Below are positions 52,291-61,084 of a DNA stretch of 64,000 bases, piece after piece (within the stretch, counting starts at the first letter, position 1; each line of letters begins with the position of its first letter). The position numbers were made by a program, and so were the translations under genes. This DNA comes from Micromonospora saelicesensis (GTDB taxonomy: Bacteria; Actinomycetota; Actinomycetes; Mycobacteriales; Micromonosporaceae): contig NZ_FMCR01000006.1 of the NCBI RefSeq assembly GCF_900091575.1, positions 1 to 64,000 of the forward strand. The letters are read 5' to 3'. Under the pieces are notes generated by a model. It ran no database searches and had not been told where the DNA came from. It saw only the letters and a list, made by a program, of their open reading frames with translations.

Positions 52291-53532
52291 TCAGCCGTCG
52301 AGCGCGCCCACCACGTCGCCCACCACGACGACGGCGGGCGGGCGTAGGTCGGCCGCACGTAGGTCGGCCGCGACCTCGCCCAGCGTGGACCGCAGGACCC
52401 GTTGGGTGCCGGTGGTGGCTTCCTGGACGACGGCGGCCGGCGTCTGCGGCGACCGACCGTGGGCGATCAGGGTGGCCGTGATGGCGGCGAGGTTCTTCAA
52501 CCCCATCAGGATCACCAGGGTGCCGTGCAGACCGGCGAGGGCGTCCCAGCGCACCAGCGAAGCCGGCGCGTCGGGTGCCAGGTGCCCGGAGACCACAGTG
52601 AACTCGTGCGCCACCCCCCGATGGGTGACCGGGATGCCGGCCGCGGCCGGTGCGGCGATCGAACTGGTCACCCCGGGCACCACTGTCACCGGCACGCCGG
52701 CGGCCGCGCAGGCCAGCAACTCCTCGCCGCCGCGGCCGAAGACGTACGGGTCACCGCCCTTGAGCCGCACCACGAACGCGCCGGCCAGGGCCCGGTCGAC
52801 CAGGATCTGATTGATCTCCTCCTGGGCCCGGGACGGGCCGTAGGGGATCTTCGAGGCGTCCACCAGCTCGACGTCCGGGCGCAGCTCGTCGAGGAGCAGC
52901 CCGGGCACCAGCCGGTCGGCGACCACCACGTCGGCCTCGGTGAGCAGCCGCCAACCCTTCACGGTGATCAGTTCCGGGTCTCCCGGCCCGGCCCCGACCA
53001 GCGCCACCCGCCCGGCCTGCCGTCCACCGGTCGTCCCTGTGGAAGCGTCGGGCCGGCCAGCGATCCCGTCCGGTGCCAGACGGACGGCGAGCAGGTCGCG
53101 GATGGCGTCGCGGACGGTCATCGCCCGGCGCGGGTCGCCGCCGCCGAGCACCGCCACGGTGACCGGGCCGTGCCGGGTCACCGCCGGGGTCCAGGCGGTG
53201 GCGGCCGTCCGGTCGTCGGCCCGGACGCAGAAGATCCGCCGCTCGGCGGCGACGGCGCTCACCGAGGCCGCCGCTATCGGGTCGTCGACCGCTACCTGGA
53301 CCAGCCAGGCGCCGTCCAGGTCCTCGGGCACGAACCGACGCGGCACCCAGTGCAGCCGACCCGCGTCGGCCCGGGCGCGCAGCGCCGGAGTCAGCTCCGG
53401 GGCCACCAGCAGGACGTCCGCACCGGCGTCCAGCAGCGCCGGTACGCGCCGGGTGGCGACCGCGCCACCACCCACCACGACCACCCGCCGCCCGTGCAGC
53501 CGCAAACCCAGGGGGTACGGATTGGAGGTCAC
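52291..53532 (-). CDS. cobA: CysG-like fusion: precorrin-2 dehydrogenase plus uroporphyrinogen-III C-methyltransferase
   Basis: 413 residues. Residues 1-150 are the siroheme synthase N-terminal NAD-binding domain (VVVVGGGAVATRRVPALLDAGA). Residues 165-413 are the SAM-dependent methyltransferase with VALVGAGPGDPELITVKG and VVRLKGGDPYVFGRGGEE. Together they make precorrin-2 and sirohydrochlorin for cobalamin or siroheme. It is followed by cobT and cobC, read in the same direction. The GTG start gives VTSNPYPLGL. The ferrochelatase activity of E. coli CysG is uncertain here. Confidence 0.92.
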   Translation of the reverse strand: MTSNPYPLGLRLHGRRVVVVGGGAVATRRVPALLDAGADVLLVAPELTPALRARADAGRLHWVPRRFVPEDLDGAWLVQVAVDDPIAAASVSAVAAERRIFCVRADDRTAATAWTPAVTRHGPVTVAVLGGGDPRRAMTVRDAIRDLLAVRLAPDGIAGRPDASTGTTGGRQAGRVALVGAGPGDPELITVKGWRLLTEADVVVADRLVPGLLLDELRPDVELVDASKIPYGPSRAQEEINQILVDRALAGAFVVRLKGGDPYVFGRGGEELLACAAAGVPVTVVPGVTSSIAAPAAAGIPVTHRGVAHEFTVVSGHLAPDAPASLVRWDALAGLHGTLVILMGLKNLAAITATLIAHGRSPQTPAAVVQEATTGTQRVLRSTLGEVAADLRAADLRPPAVVVVGDVVGALDG

Positions 53533-53572
53533 GCCGCACCACCGAGGCGGACGGCTCGTTCGCTGCGCGTGC

Positions 53573-54673
53573 TCACTTTTCGGCCACCCCGGCGGAGTCG
53601 AAGGTGGCCACCTCGTGCAGCACCCGGACCGCGCCGGTGACCACGGGCAACGCCAGCAGCGCGCCGGTGCCCTCGCCGAGGCGCAACCCCAGGTCGATCA
53701 GCGGGTCGAGGCCGAGGTGGCGCAGCGCGACAGTGGCACCGGGCTCGGCCGAGCGGTGGCCGGCGACCATGGCGCCGACCGCCGCCGGGGCGAACGCGGC
53801 GGCGGCGAGCGCGGCCGAGACCGCGATCACGCCGTCCAGCAGCACCGGCGTGCGGCGCGCTGCGGCGCCCAGAATCAGCCCGGCCAGGGCGGCGTGCTCC
53901 AGACCACCGACGGCGGCCAGCACCCCCAGCGGGTCGGCCGGGTCGGGGGTGTGCCGGGCCAGCGCGGCCCGCACCACCGCCACCTTGTGCGCGTACGTCG
54001 GGTCGTCGACGCCGGTGCCCCGACCGGTGGTGTCGAGCGGGTCGGCGCCGGTGAACGCGGCGATCAGCACGGCGGCCGGGGTGGTGTTGCCGATGCCCAT
54101 GTCACCGGTGAGCAGGATGCCGGCACCGGCGTCGATCAGCTCGTCGGCGATCCGGATGCCGGTCTGCACCGCCGCCAGCGCCTCGTCCCGGGTCAGCGCG
54201 GCGGTCATGGTGAGGTCGCGGGTGCCCCGGCGGACGGACGCGACAACCAGCCGGGGCACGGCCGGGTCGAGCACGGCCGGGTCGGCGGCCGGGTCGGCAG
54301 CCGGTTCGGCGGACAGCGGGGTGGCCACGCCGACGTCGACCACTGTGACCGAGGCGCCGGCCTGCCGGGCGAACGCGTTGACCACCGCTCCACCGGCCAG
54401 GAAATTGCCGATCATCTGCGCGGTGACCTCCTGCGGCCAGGGGCTGACCCCCTGGGCGTGCACCCCGTGGTCGCCGGCGAAGATCGCCACCGCGGCCGGC
54501 TCGGGCAGCGGTGGTGGGCAGACTCCGGCCAGGCCGGCGAGGCGTACCGAAAGCTCCTCCAGCGCGCCCAGCGATCCCGCCGGCTTGGTCAGCCGGCCCT
54601 GCAGCTCCCGGGCCGCGGCCATGGCCGCTTCGTCCGCCGCGCGGATCGCCGCGATCGTGGTCTCCAACATCAT
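53573..54673 (-). CDS. cobT: Nicotinate-nucleotide-dimethylbenzimidazole phosphoribosyltransferase
   Basis: 366 residues. The N-terminal AKPAGSLG-like segment (TKPAGSLGALEELSVRL) and FAGDHGVHAQGV, then GDMGIGNTTPAA and the C-terminal GLRLGEGTGALLAL with the catalytic Glu, are all CobT hallmarks. It activates the lower ligand base of cobalamin to alpha-ribazole phosphate. Its start ATG overlaps the stop of cobC by four bases (ATGA), and two adjacent ATG codons are possible. cobU and cobS are not in the window. Confidence 0.95.
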   Translation of the reverse strand: MMLETTIAAIRAADEAAMAAARELQGRLTKPAGSLGALEELSVRLAGLAGVCPPPLPEPAAVAIFAGDHGVHAQGVSPWPQEVTAQMIGNFLAGGAVVNAFARQAGASVTVVDVGVATPLSAEPAADPAADPAVLDPAVPRLVVASVRRGTRDLTMTAALTRDEALAAVQTGIRIADELIDAGAGILLTGDMGIGNTTPAAVLIAAFTGADPLDTTGRGTGVDDPTYAHKVAVVRAALARHTPDPADPLGVLAAVGGLEHAALAGLILGAAARRTPVLLDGVIAVSAALAAAAFAPAAVGAMVAGHRSAEPGATVALRHLGLDPLIDLGLRLGEGTGALLALPVVTGAVRVLHEVATFDSAGVAEK

Positions 54674-55755
54674 GCCTCCATGGTCTCGCGCAGCACGTCG
54701 ATGAACGCGTCGGTGGTGTTTCGGTCGCGTACCGCCACCCGCAGCCAGTCCGGGCCGAGGCCGGGGAACGTGTCGCCTCGGCGCACCGCCCAGCCGCGCT
54801 CGCGCAGGGCGGCCCGGATCGCTGTCGCGCCCGGCAGGTGCAGCAGGACGAACGCGCTGGCGGGACGGCCGACGACGCGTACACCGGGCAGTTCGGCGAG
54901 GCGCGCGACCAGGTGCTCGCGGTCAGCGGCGAGGTCGGCGGCGATCGCGCGTTCGGCCTGGACCGCGACGGCGCTGGCGCAGGCCGACGCGGCCGCCAGC
55001 GCGGGCGTGGAGACGGCCCAGAGCGGCTGGACGGCGGCCAGCCGGGACAGCAGCTCGGCGGCGCCGAGCAGGTAGCCGATCCGCAGGCCGGCCAGGCCCC
55101 ATGTCTTGGTGAGGCTGCGCACCACGAGCAGGCCGGGCAGGTCGCGGCGTTCGGCCAGCGACTCCGGTTCGCCAGGGTGCCCGGAGGCGATGGTGGTGTC
55201 GGCGAACGCCTCGTCGACCACCAGCACCCGGCCGGGCCGGGCCAGCGCGGCCACCGTCCGGGCGGGGTGCAGCACCGAGGTCGGGTTCGTCGGGTTGCCG
55301 ATCATCACGAGGTCGGCGTCGGCGGGCACCCGGGACGGGTCGAGCCGGAAGTCGTCTGCGGCGTCGAGCAGCACCCGCTCGACCGGGTGTCCGGCGGCCC
55401 GCAGCGCCGCCTCCGGCTCGGTGAACTGAGGGTGCACCACCACGGGGCGGTGCACGCCGCGCAGCGCCTGGGCGATCAGCACGAAACCCTCGGCGGCGCC
55501 GGCGGTGAGCAGCACCTCGTTCGGGTGACGGCGGTGTCGGGCGGCGACCGCCGCCCGGGCCGGCGCCGGGTCCGGATACCGGGCCAGGTCGGTCAGGGTC
55601 GCGGCGATCGGGTCGGCCAGCCAGGCGGGAGGCCGCGCCCGACGGACGTTGACGGCGAGGTCGATCAGGCCGGGGGTCGCCTCCGCGTCGCCGTGGTGGG
55701 CGAGGTCCGGCTCGACCCCGGTGGGTGGGGCGACAGCGCTCGGCTGATCAGACAT
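54670..55755 (-). CDS. cobC: CobC/CobD-like PLP-dependent threonine-phosphate decarboxylase
   Basis: 361 residues of the fold I aminotransferase group, related to histidinol-phosphate aminotransferase. IGNPTNPTSVLHP binds PLP, and SLTKTWGLAGLRIGY carries the PLP lysine. In cobalamin genes this family makes (R)-1-amino-2-propanol O-2-phosphate or its precursor for the nucleotide loop. The context beside cobT supports that role over histidine synthesis. First gene of the leftward cobC-cobT run, with cobA after a 40-bp gap. No cobalamin riboswitch was recognised in the 121 bp upstream. Confidence 0.85.
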   Translation of the reverse strand: MSDQPSAVAPPTGVEPDLAHHGDAEATPGLIDLAVNVRRARPPAWLADPIAATLTDLARYPDPAPARAAVAARHRRHPNEVLLTAGAAEGFVLIAQALRGVHRPVVVHPQFTEPEAALRAAGHPVERVLLDAADDFRLDPSRVPADADLVMIGNPTNPTSVLHPARTVAALARPGRVLVVDEAFADTTIASGHPGEPESLAERRDLPGLLVVRSLTKTWGLAGLRIGYLLGAAELLSRLAAVQPLWAVSTPALAAASACASAVAVQAERAIAADLAADREHLVARLAELPGVRVVGRPASAFVLLHLPGATAIRAALRERGWAVRRGDTFPGLGPDWLRVAVRDRNTTDAFIDVLRETMEA

Positions 55756-55876
55756 GTCCGCGATCCTGCCGGGAAGGCGGCCGGTGGGACAGTCGATCTC
55801 AGCGTAAGCCGCGTCACCACTCGCCGGTTTAAGAGTTCTTCTCATGTACGAATCGGAAATGTCATAACTTGACCAG

Positions 55877-58006
55877 GTGAGCAACCGACCCCTTGCTGCC
55901 GCTGGTCGTCTCGTCCCTCTCCTCCGCGCCGGACTGATCGCCGGAATCGTGATCGCCGCCGCCGCCTATCCACTGGTCGCCCTCACCGGGCTCGGCGCGA
56001 AAGCCACCGCGCACGCCGTGGACCAGAAGACCCGGGTGCTGAAGACCGCCCTGCCCGCCGAGACCTCGTACGTCTACGGCCCGGACGGCAAGACCGTGCT
56101 GACCATGTTCTACGAGGAGTACCGGCAGTACACCAAGCTGTCGGACATGTCGCCGAACATCCAGCAGGCGATCGTGGCCGCCGAGGACTCCCGCTTCTAC
56201 CAGCACCACGGCGTCGACCCGAAGGGCGTGGCCCGGGCCTTCGTCTCCAACGCCCGCTCCGGCGGCTCCCAGGGCGCCTCGACGCTGACCATGCAGTACG
56301 TCCGGATGGCCCTGCGGGACAGCGCGACCACGCCCAAGGAGGTCCAGGAAGCCACCCAGCAGACCAGCATTCGCAAGGTCAAGGAAATGCGGATGGCGCT
56401 GGACCTGGAGAAGGAGATGAGCAAGGAACAGATCATGGAGCGCTACCTGAACTCGGCGTACTTCGGACACCGGGCGTACGGCATCTACGCGGCCAGCGAG
56501 ATCTTCTTCTCCAAGACCCCGAAGGACCTCACCCCGGTCGAGGCCGCCACCCTCGCCGGACTGGTCAAGTCCCCCTCCGAGTACGACCCGGCCGACTCCG
56601 ACCAGAAGGAGGCCACCGGGCGGCGCAACTACGTGCTGGACCGGATGAGCCAACTCGGCTACCTCTCCCCCGACTCGGCCGCCGCCGCCAAGTCCGAGCC
56701 GATCCGGCTCAAGCTGACCACCCCACCGCACGACTGCGCAGCGGTGGCGGAGAAGTACAACAGCTGGGGCTTCGCCTGCGACTACCTGAAGAACTGGTGG
56801 AGCGCGCAGCCCGCGTTCGGGGCGAACCGGCTGGAACGGATGGACAACCTGCGCCGGGGCGGCTACCGGATCGTGCTCAGCCTCGACCCGAAGGTCCAGG
56901 AGGCGGCGGAGAAGAGCGTCGGCGCCAAGGAAGCCACCGGCAGCCCGTTCGCCAACGGCATCGTGGTCTCCGAGCCGGGCACCGGGCGGGTGAAGGCCAT
57001 GGCGGTGAACCGGACGTACTCGCTGGACCTGGCCGACAACCCGCAGAGCTCCAACCCCGAGGCCGGGCCGAAGGTGAAGGCCAACTACCCGAACACTGTG
57101 GCACCGCTGCTCGGCGGCGGTGACCTGGCCGGCTACCAGGCTGGGTCGACGTTCAAGATGTTCCCGATGTTGGCCGCGTTGGACTCGGGGATGACCCTCT
57201 CCACCTCGTTCAACGCGCCGTACCGCTACAAGTCGGCCGTGTACGACGGCTGGGCGCCCTCCAACGCCAGCGGCGCCATGACCGGCCAGCAGACCATGTG
57301 GTCCGGCTTCGGCAAATCGGTCAACACGTACTTCGTGTGGCTGGAGGAGAAGGTCGGCGCGGACCGGGCGGTCCGGTTGGCCGAACAGCTCGGGCTGCGG
57401 TGGCGCACCGACGTCGACCGGGAACAGGCGTCCCCGGCCAAGGCGAAGAAGTGGGGTGCGTTCACCCTGGGCGTCTCCGACGCCACCCCGCTGGAGATGG
57501 CGAACGCGTACGCCGCCATCGCGGCCGACGGCCGCTACTGCGAGGCCATCCCGGTGCAAGCGATCATGAACCGGGACGGCACGCCCGCCACGTACGCCAC
57601 CCCGGGCGGTCTGCACCGCGAGGTGGCCAAGCCGCGCTGCCGGCAGGTGGTGAGCGCGGATGCCGCGCGGGCGGCCACCGACGCGGCCCGCTGCCCGACC
57701 GGAGACACCCCGGCGCGCGGCAGCTGCGGCGGCTGGTCCACCGCCGACAGCGTGCGGGGCACCGTCGGACGCCCGGTGGCCGGCAAGACCGGTACGACCG
57801 ACAGCACCCGGTCGGCCTGGTTCGTGGGCTACACCCCGGAGTTGGCCGCGGCGAGCTTCATCTCCGACCCGGACAACCCGTTCAACGCGGTCGGTGACGG
57901 GCAGTCCCAGATCCCGATCAAGGCGGTCTCGGAGACCCTGCGCGACGGCCTGAAGGGCACCCCGACCCGCCAGTTCACCCCACCGTCGGACGCCATCGTC
58001 GGCTGA
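55877..58006 (+). CDS. Class A penicillin-binding protein (bifunctional transglycosylase/transpeptidase)
   Basis: 709 residues. Membrane anchor at about 15-36. GT51 domain with E103 in AAEDSRFYQHHGVD, GASTLTMQ and ERYLNSAYFG. Transpeptidase domain with S424xxK427 (STFK), S481-V-N483 and K637-T-G639. It polymerises and cross-links peptidoglycan outside the membrane. Several paired Cys (for example CAAVAEKYNSWGFAC, CPTGDTPARGSC) suggest extracytoplasmic disulfides. GTG start, divergent from cobC. No C-terminal PASTA domains are present. Confidence 0.95.
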   Translation: MSNRPLAAAGRLVPLLRAGLIAGIVIAAAAYPLVALTGLGAKATAHAVDQKTRVLKTALPAETSYVYGPDGKTVLTMFYEEYRQYTKLSDMSPNIQQAIVAAEDSRFYQHHGVDPKGVARAFVSNARSGGSQGASTLTMQYVRMALRDSATTPKEVQEATQQTSIRKVKEMRMALDLEKEMSKEQIMERYLNSAYFGHRAYGIYAASEIFFSKTPKDLTPVEAATLAGLVKSPSEYDPADSDQKEATGRRNYVLDRMSQLGYLSPDSAAAAKSEPIRLKLTTPPHDCAAVAEKYNSWGFACDYLKNWWSAQPAFGANRLERMDNLRRGGYRIVLSLDPKVQEAAEKSVGAKEATGSPFANGIVVSEPGTGRVKAMAVNRTYSLDLADNPQSSNPEAGPKVKANYPNTVAPLLGGGDLAGYQAGSTFKMFPMLAALDSGMTLSTSFNAPYRYKSAVYDGWAPSNASGAMTGQQTMWSGFGKSVNTYFVWLEEKVGADRAVRLAEQLGLRWRTDVDREQASPAKAKKWGAFTLGVSDATPLEMANAYAAIAADGRYCEAIPVQAIMNRDGTPATYATPGGLHREVAKPRCRQVVSADAARAATDAARCPTGDTPARGSCGGWSTADSVRGTVGRPVAGKTGTTDSTRSAWFVGYTPELAAASFISDPDNPFNAVGDGQSQIPIKAVSETLRDGLKGTPTRQFTPPSDAIVG

Positions 58007-58018
58007 CCGGCGCGAGAG

Positions 58019-58094
58019 TCAGCGCAGGTCGGCGGGGCTCGGCGGGAGCCGGCGCGGCTCAGCGCAGGTCGGCGGGCTCAGCGCAGGTCGGCGG
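58019..58094. repeat. Tandem copies of the last codons of the acetyltransferase gene
   Basis: TCAGCGCAGGTCGGCGG occurs at 58078-58094 (the true stop region of the gene at 58078), 58059-58075 and 58019-58035, with a degenerate copy between the last two. The unit is about 19-20 bp, and each full copy reads Ala-Asp-Leu-Arg-stop on the minus strand. It fills the gap between the PBP and acetyltransferase genes. Confidence 0.75.
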
Positions 58095-58647
58095 CGACGA
58101 ACGACCACAGCTCCAGATCCACCCGGCCGCCGCTGACGAACCCGGCGTTCCGCAGCAGACCCTCGTAGCTGAACCCGGCCTTCTCGGCGACCCGGCGCGA
58201 GGCCAGGTTGCCGGGAGCCACCCGCAGCTCGACCCGCTGGAAGCCGTGCTCCAGGATCAGCGCGATGGCCACCGCGTCGACCGCCTCGGCGGCGAAGCCG
58301 AAGCCCCGCGCGTGCGCCGCCATCGCGTAGGAGATCTCGGTGAGGCGGGCGCCCCAGTCGGTGCGCCGGGTCCACAGCGAGCCCACCACCTGGTCGTCCT
58401 CCCGCCGGAGTACCGCGTAGTGGTCGCCCTCCCCGCTGTCGCGCCGCTGCCGGGCCAGATCGGTGCACCAGGCCAGCCCGTCGATCGGGCCGGAGTCGTC
58501 GGGCAGCGGCAGCCAACGCCGGGTCAGCTTGTCGGCGAAGATCTCCCCGGCCGCCGCCGCGTCGGCCGCCGTGAGCTGACGCACCTCGGTACGCGGGGTG
58601 GAGACGGTCAACGCCGGGAATCGGCGCACCGCCACCTGACCGATCAC
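58078..58647 (-). CDS. GNAT-family N-acetyltransferase
   Basis: 189 residues of the RimJ/RimL-like group. The acetyl-CoA binding region is GFGFAAEAVDAVAIALI followed by VAPGNLASRRVAEKAGF, the usual V-x-x-x-N-x-x-S block. Substrate unknown; RimJ/RimL members acetylate ribosomal proteins or small amines. Its GTG overlaps the cobB stop by four bases, so it is co-translated with cobB although no link to cobalamin is known. The 3' end is tandemly repeated beyond the stop. Confidence 0.88.
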   Translation of the reverse strand: MIGQVAVRRFPALTVSTPRTEVRQLTAADAAAAGEIFADKLTRRWLPLPDDSGPIDGLAWCTDLARQRRDSGEGDHYAVLRREDDQVVGSLWTRRTDWGARLTEISYAMAAHARGFGFAAEAVDAVAIALILEHGFQRVELRVAPGNLASRRVAEKAGFSYEGLLRNAGFVSGGRVDLELWSFVAADLR

Positions 58648-60050
58648 ACCGACACCTCGCCCGGCTGCGCGGGTACCACCTCGCTCGTCGGGTCTGCCGC
58701 CGCCGCGGCGACCAACCGGGCCGCCGTCTCCGGATGGCTCGCCCAGTGCAGGGTGAGCTGTGAGGCGTGCACGTTGCGCCAGACGAAGCCCTCCGGCGCG
58801 CCGCCGTCCCAGCTCCAGGCCGGGCGCTGACCAGCGCGGGGGGTGAGCACCGCACGGTGTGCCTTGTGCCCGACCAGCACCGTGCCGGTGGCGGCGACCA
58901 CGCTGTCGGTCTGGGCGGTCGCCTCCCGGTAGCCGGCCACCACCCCGTCGCGGCTGACGCCGACCGCGTCCAGGACACCGCACATCGGCAGCCCGTCCAG
59001 TTCCCGGGCCAGCCAGAGCAGCCCGGCGCCCTCGGCGATCACCGGACGCCCGGTCCGCGCCAACTCGGCCACCGCGATGCAGAGCCGCCGGTTGGCCGAC
59101 AACTGCTCGGCGTACGCCTCGGGCAGCGCGCCGCCGACGACCAGCGCGCGGGTGCCGACCGGCAGCGCCTCGTCGCGCAGCGGGTCGACGACGACGACCT
59201 CGGCGCCGGCGGCCCGGAGCAACTCGGTGGTCTCCGGGTGGCTGAAGCTGCCGCCCGGCCCACCGGCCACCGCCACCAGTGGGCGGTTCGCCGGGGGTGT
59301 GAACGTGCCGAGGGCCTCCTCGGGAGACCAGGCCGGCGCCGGCAGCGGCGGGGCGGAGCGGGCCAGCCCGAGCAGCCGTTCCAGGTCGACGGTGGCGGCG
59401 ACGGCCTCGCCCAGCCGGCGGACCGCACGGACGGCGTCGGCCGAGTCGTCGACCACCGGTGCCACCCCGTGCCGCCGCGACGGCAGCACCGCCGGCAGGT
59501 CCTGTCGACGCAGCGCTCCGTAGACCGGCACCCCCACGTCGTCCAACGCCTCGCGCAGCATCCCCTCGTGTCGCGAGGACGCCACCCGGTTGAGGATCAC
59601 CCCACCGAGCCACAACTGCTCGTCGTACGAGCGGAAACCGTGCACCAGGGCGGCCACCGACTGACCCATCGCGGCCACGTCGACAACGAGCACCACCGGG
59701 CTGCGCAGCGCGGCGGCCGCGGCGGCCGTTGACTCCTGCTCGGGACGGCCACCGACCGAGTCGTACAGCCCCATGCTGCCCTGCACCACGGCCAGCCCGG
59801 CACCGGCGGTACCGTGCGCCACCAGCGGGGCGAGCCGGTCGAGGCCGACCAGTCGGGGGTCGATCACCCGACCCGGCCGACCGGAGGCGAGGCCGAGGTA
59901 GGCGGCGTCGACGTGGTCCGGCCCGAGCTTGAACCCGGCGACGTCGACCCCTCGCTCGGCCAGGGCGGCGAGCAGCCCGATCGCCAGCGCGTTCTTACCG
60001 TGTCCGGAGGACGGCGCGCTGAGCACCAGGCGCGGCACGACGGTCATCAT
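58644..60050 (-). CDS. cobB: Cobyrinate a,c-diamide synthase lacking the usual glutaminase cysteine
   Basis: 468 residues. The P-loop-like APSSGHGKNALAIGL, GSMGLYDS and MGQSVAALVHGF define the CobB/CbiA ATP-dependent domain. The C-terminal glutaminase-like domain has VVGGALPEAYAEQLSANR, but where the family has AECGG, this protein has AEGAG: residue 341 is Gly (codon GGC), so the nucleophile is missing. It amidates cobyrinate at side chains a and c. Ammonia could replace glutamine. Two adjacent ATG codons are possible; the second is better spaced from the AGGAG ribosome binding site. Confidence 0.88.
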   Translation of the reverse strand: MMTVVPRLVLSAPSSGHGKNALAIGLLAALAERGVDVAGFKLGPDHVDAAYLGLASGRPGRVIDPRLVGLDRLAPLVAHGTAGAGLAVVQGSMGLYDSVGGRPEQESTAAAAAALRSPVVLVVDVAAMGQSVAALVHGFRSYDEQLWLGGVILNRVASSRHEGMLREALDDVGVPVYGALRRQDLPAVLPSRRHGVAPVVDDSADAVRAVRRLGEAVAATVDLERLLGLARSAPPLPAPAWSPEEALGTFTPPANRPLVAVAGGPGGSFSHPETTELLRAAGAEVVVVDPLRDEALPVGTRALVVGGALPEAYAEQLSANRRLCIAVAELARTGRPVIAEGAGLLWLARELDGLPMCGVLDAVGVSRDGVVAGYREATAQTDSVVAATGTVLVGHKAHRAVLTPRAGQRPAWSWDGGAPEGFVWRNVHASQLTLHWASHPETAARLVAAAAADPTSEVVPAQPGEVSV

Positions 60051-60252
60051 CGACTCCTCGCGAGCGGCGGCGGGTACGCGACGGGACGACCAAGGCCGAT
60101 CCGTCGGCGTGACGATACCCGCCCGGCCGGAGGCGCGAGCACCGCCAACCGGGGTGGACGGCCCGGCCCTGGCAGTGCCCCGGGGCGTCGGCCCCGGCCC
60201 GGTCCGGCCGGTCCAGGTCAGTGGCGCCGGTCATACGAGTAGCCTCGGTGCC

Positions 60253-61074
60253 GTGTACCGGTTCCTGCTGAGCCCACGCTGGCTGGGCGCTCTCGTGCTG
60301 ACCCTTGTCGCGGCCGCCGTCATGGTGTTCCTCGGCAACTGGCAGCTGGACCGCTACCGGGGGCGCACCGAGGTCAACGAGCGGATCGACGCGGGCCAGC
60401 GGATGGCTCCCGTGCCGCTCGCCAACGCGCTGCGCACTCCCGCCGGCGGCGCGGGGACGGCCGGTCCGGCCCCCGCCGAGGACAAGGTCTGGACCCGGGT
60501 CACCGTCACCGGCCGGTACGACCCCACGAACACCGTGCTGGTCCGTGGCCGGACGGTGGACAGCCGGGTCGGTTTCGAGGTGCTCACGCCGCTGGTGCTC
60601 GCCGACGGCACGGCGCTGCTGGTGGACCGGGGCTGGATCCCGCCGGCGCCCGGTGGGGCGACCGCCCAGCCGTCGGTGCCGGCCGCACCGACCGGCGACG
60701 TGACGGTGGTCGGCCGGGTGCACGAGACCGAGAGCGGCGCCGGCGCGGTGGCCCGGCGCGACGGGCTGCTGGAGATCCGGCGGATCGGGGTGTCGCGGCT
60801 GGCCGGCGAGCTTCCCTACCCCGTCTACGGTGCGTATCTGCTGCTCGACGAGCAGACCCCGGCAGCCGATCCGGTGTTCAAGGCGGTGCCGGTCGGGCAC
60901 GCCAACAACTGGCAGAACTTCGGCTACGTCGTGCAGTGGTGGCTGTTCGCGGTGATGGCCCTCTTCGGCTACGGCTGGGTGGCCCGTCGGGAGGCCCGCC
61001 GGGCCGCCGGCATCGGCACCACCCCGGCTCCGCTGGACCGGGCCGCCGAGCCGACGCCGACCGCTTCCGCCTGA
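60253..61074 (+). CDS. SURF1-family cytochrome oxidase biogenesis protein
   Basis: 273 residues. Two membrane helices, N-terminal (about 8-30, LLSPRWLGALVLTLVAAAV) and C-terminal (about 222-241), flank an extracytoplasmic domain. LGNWQLDRYRGR and the C-terminal NNWQNFGYVVQWWLFA are SURF1 signatures. It assists heme A insertion or assembly of the aa3 oxidase. GTG start (VYRFLLSPRW). Divergent from cobB; ends 10 bp before the convergent ligase gene. Confidence 0.92.
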   Translation: MYRFLLSPRWLGALVLTLVAAAVMVFLGNWQLDRYRGRTEVNERIDAGQRMAPVPLANALRTPAGGAGTAGPAPAEDKVWTRVTVTGRYDPTNTVLVRGRTVDSRVGFEVLTPLVLADGTALLVDRGWIPPAPGGATAQPSVPAAPTGDVTVVGRVHETESGAGAVARRDGLLEIRRIGVSRLAGELPYPVYGAYLLLDEQTPAADPVFKAVPVGHANNWQNFGYVVQWWLFAVMALFGYGWVARREARRAAGIGTTPAPLDRAAEPTPTASA

Positions 61075-61084
61075 CCTCGCCCGG

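Noticed and set aside
55756..55876. Cobalamin riboswitch upstream of cobC
   Set aside because: Looked for a B12-box-like motif in the 121-bp divergent gap and saw none; the space is also short for a full riboswitch plus the PBP promoter.
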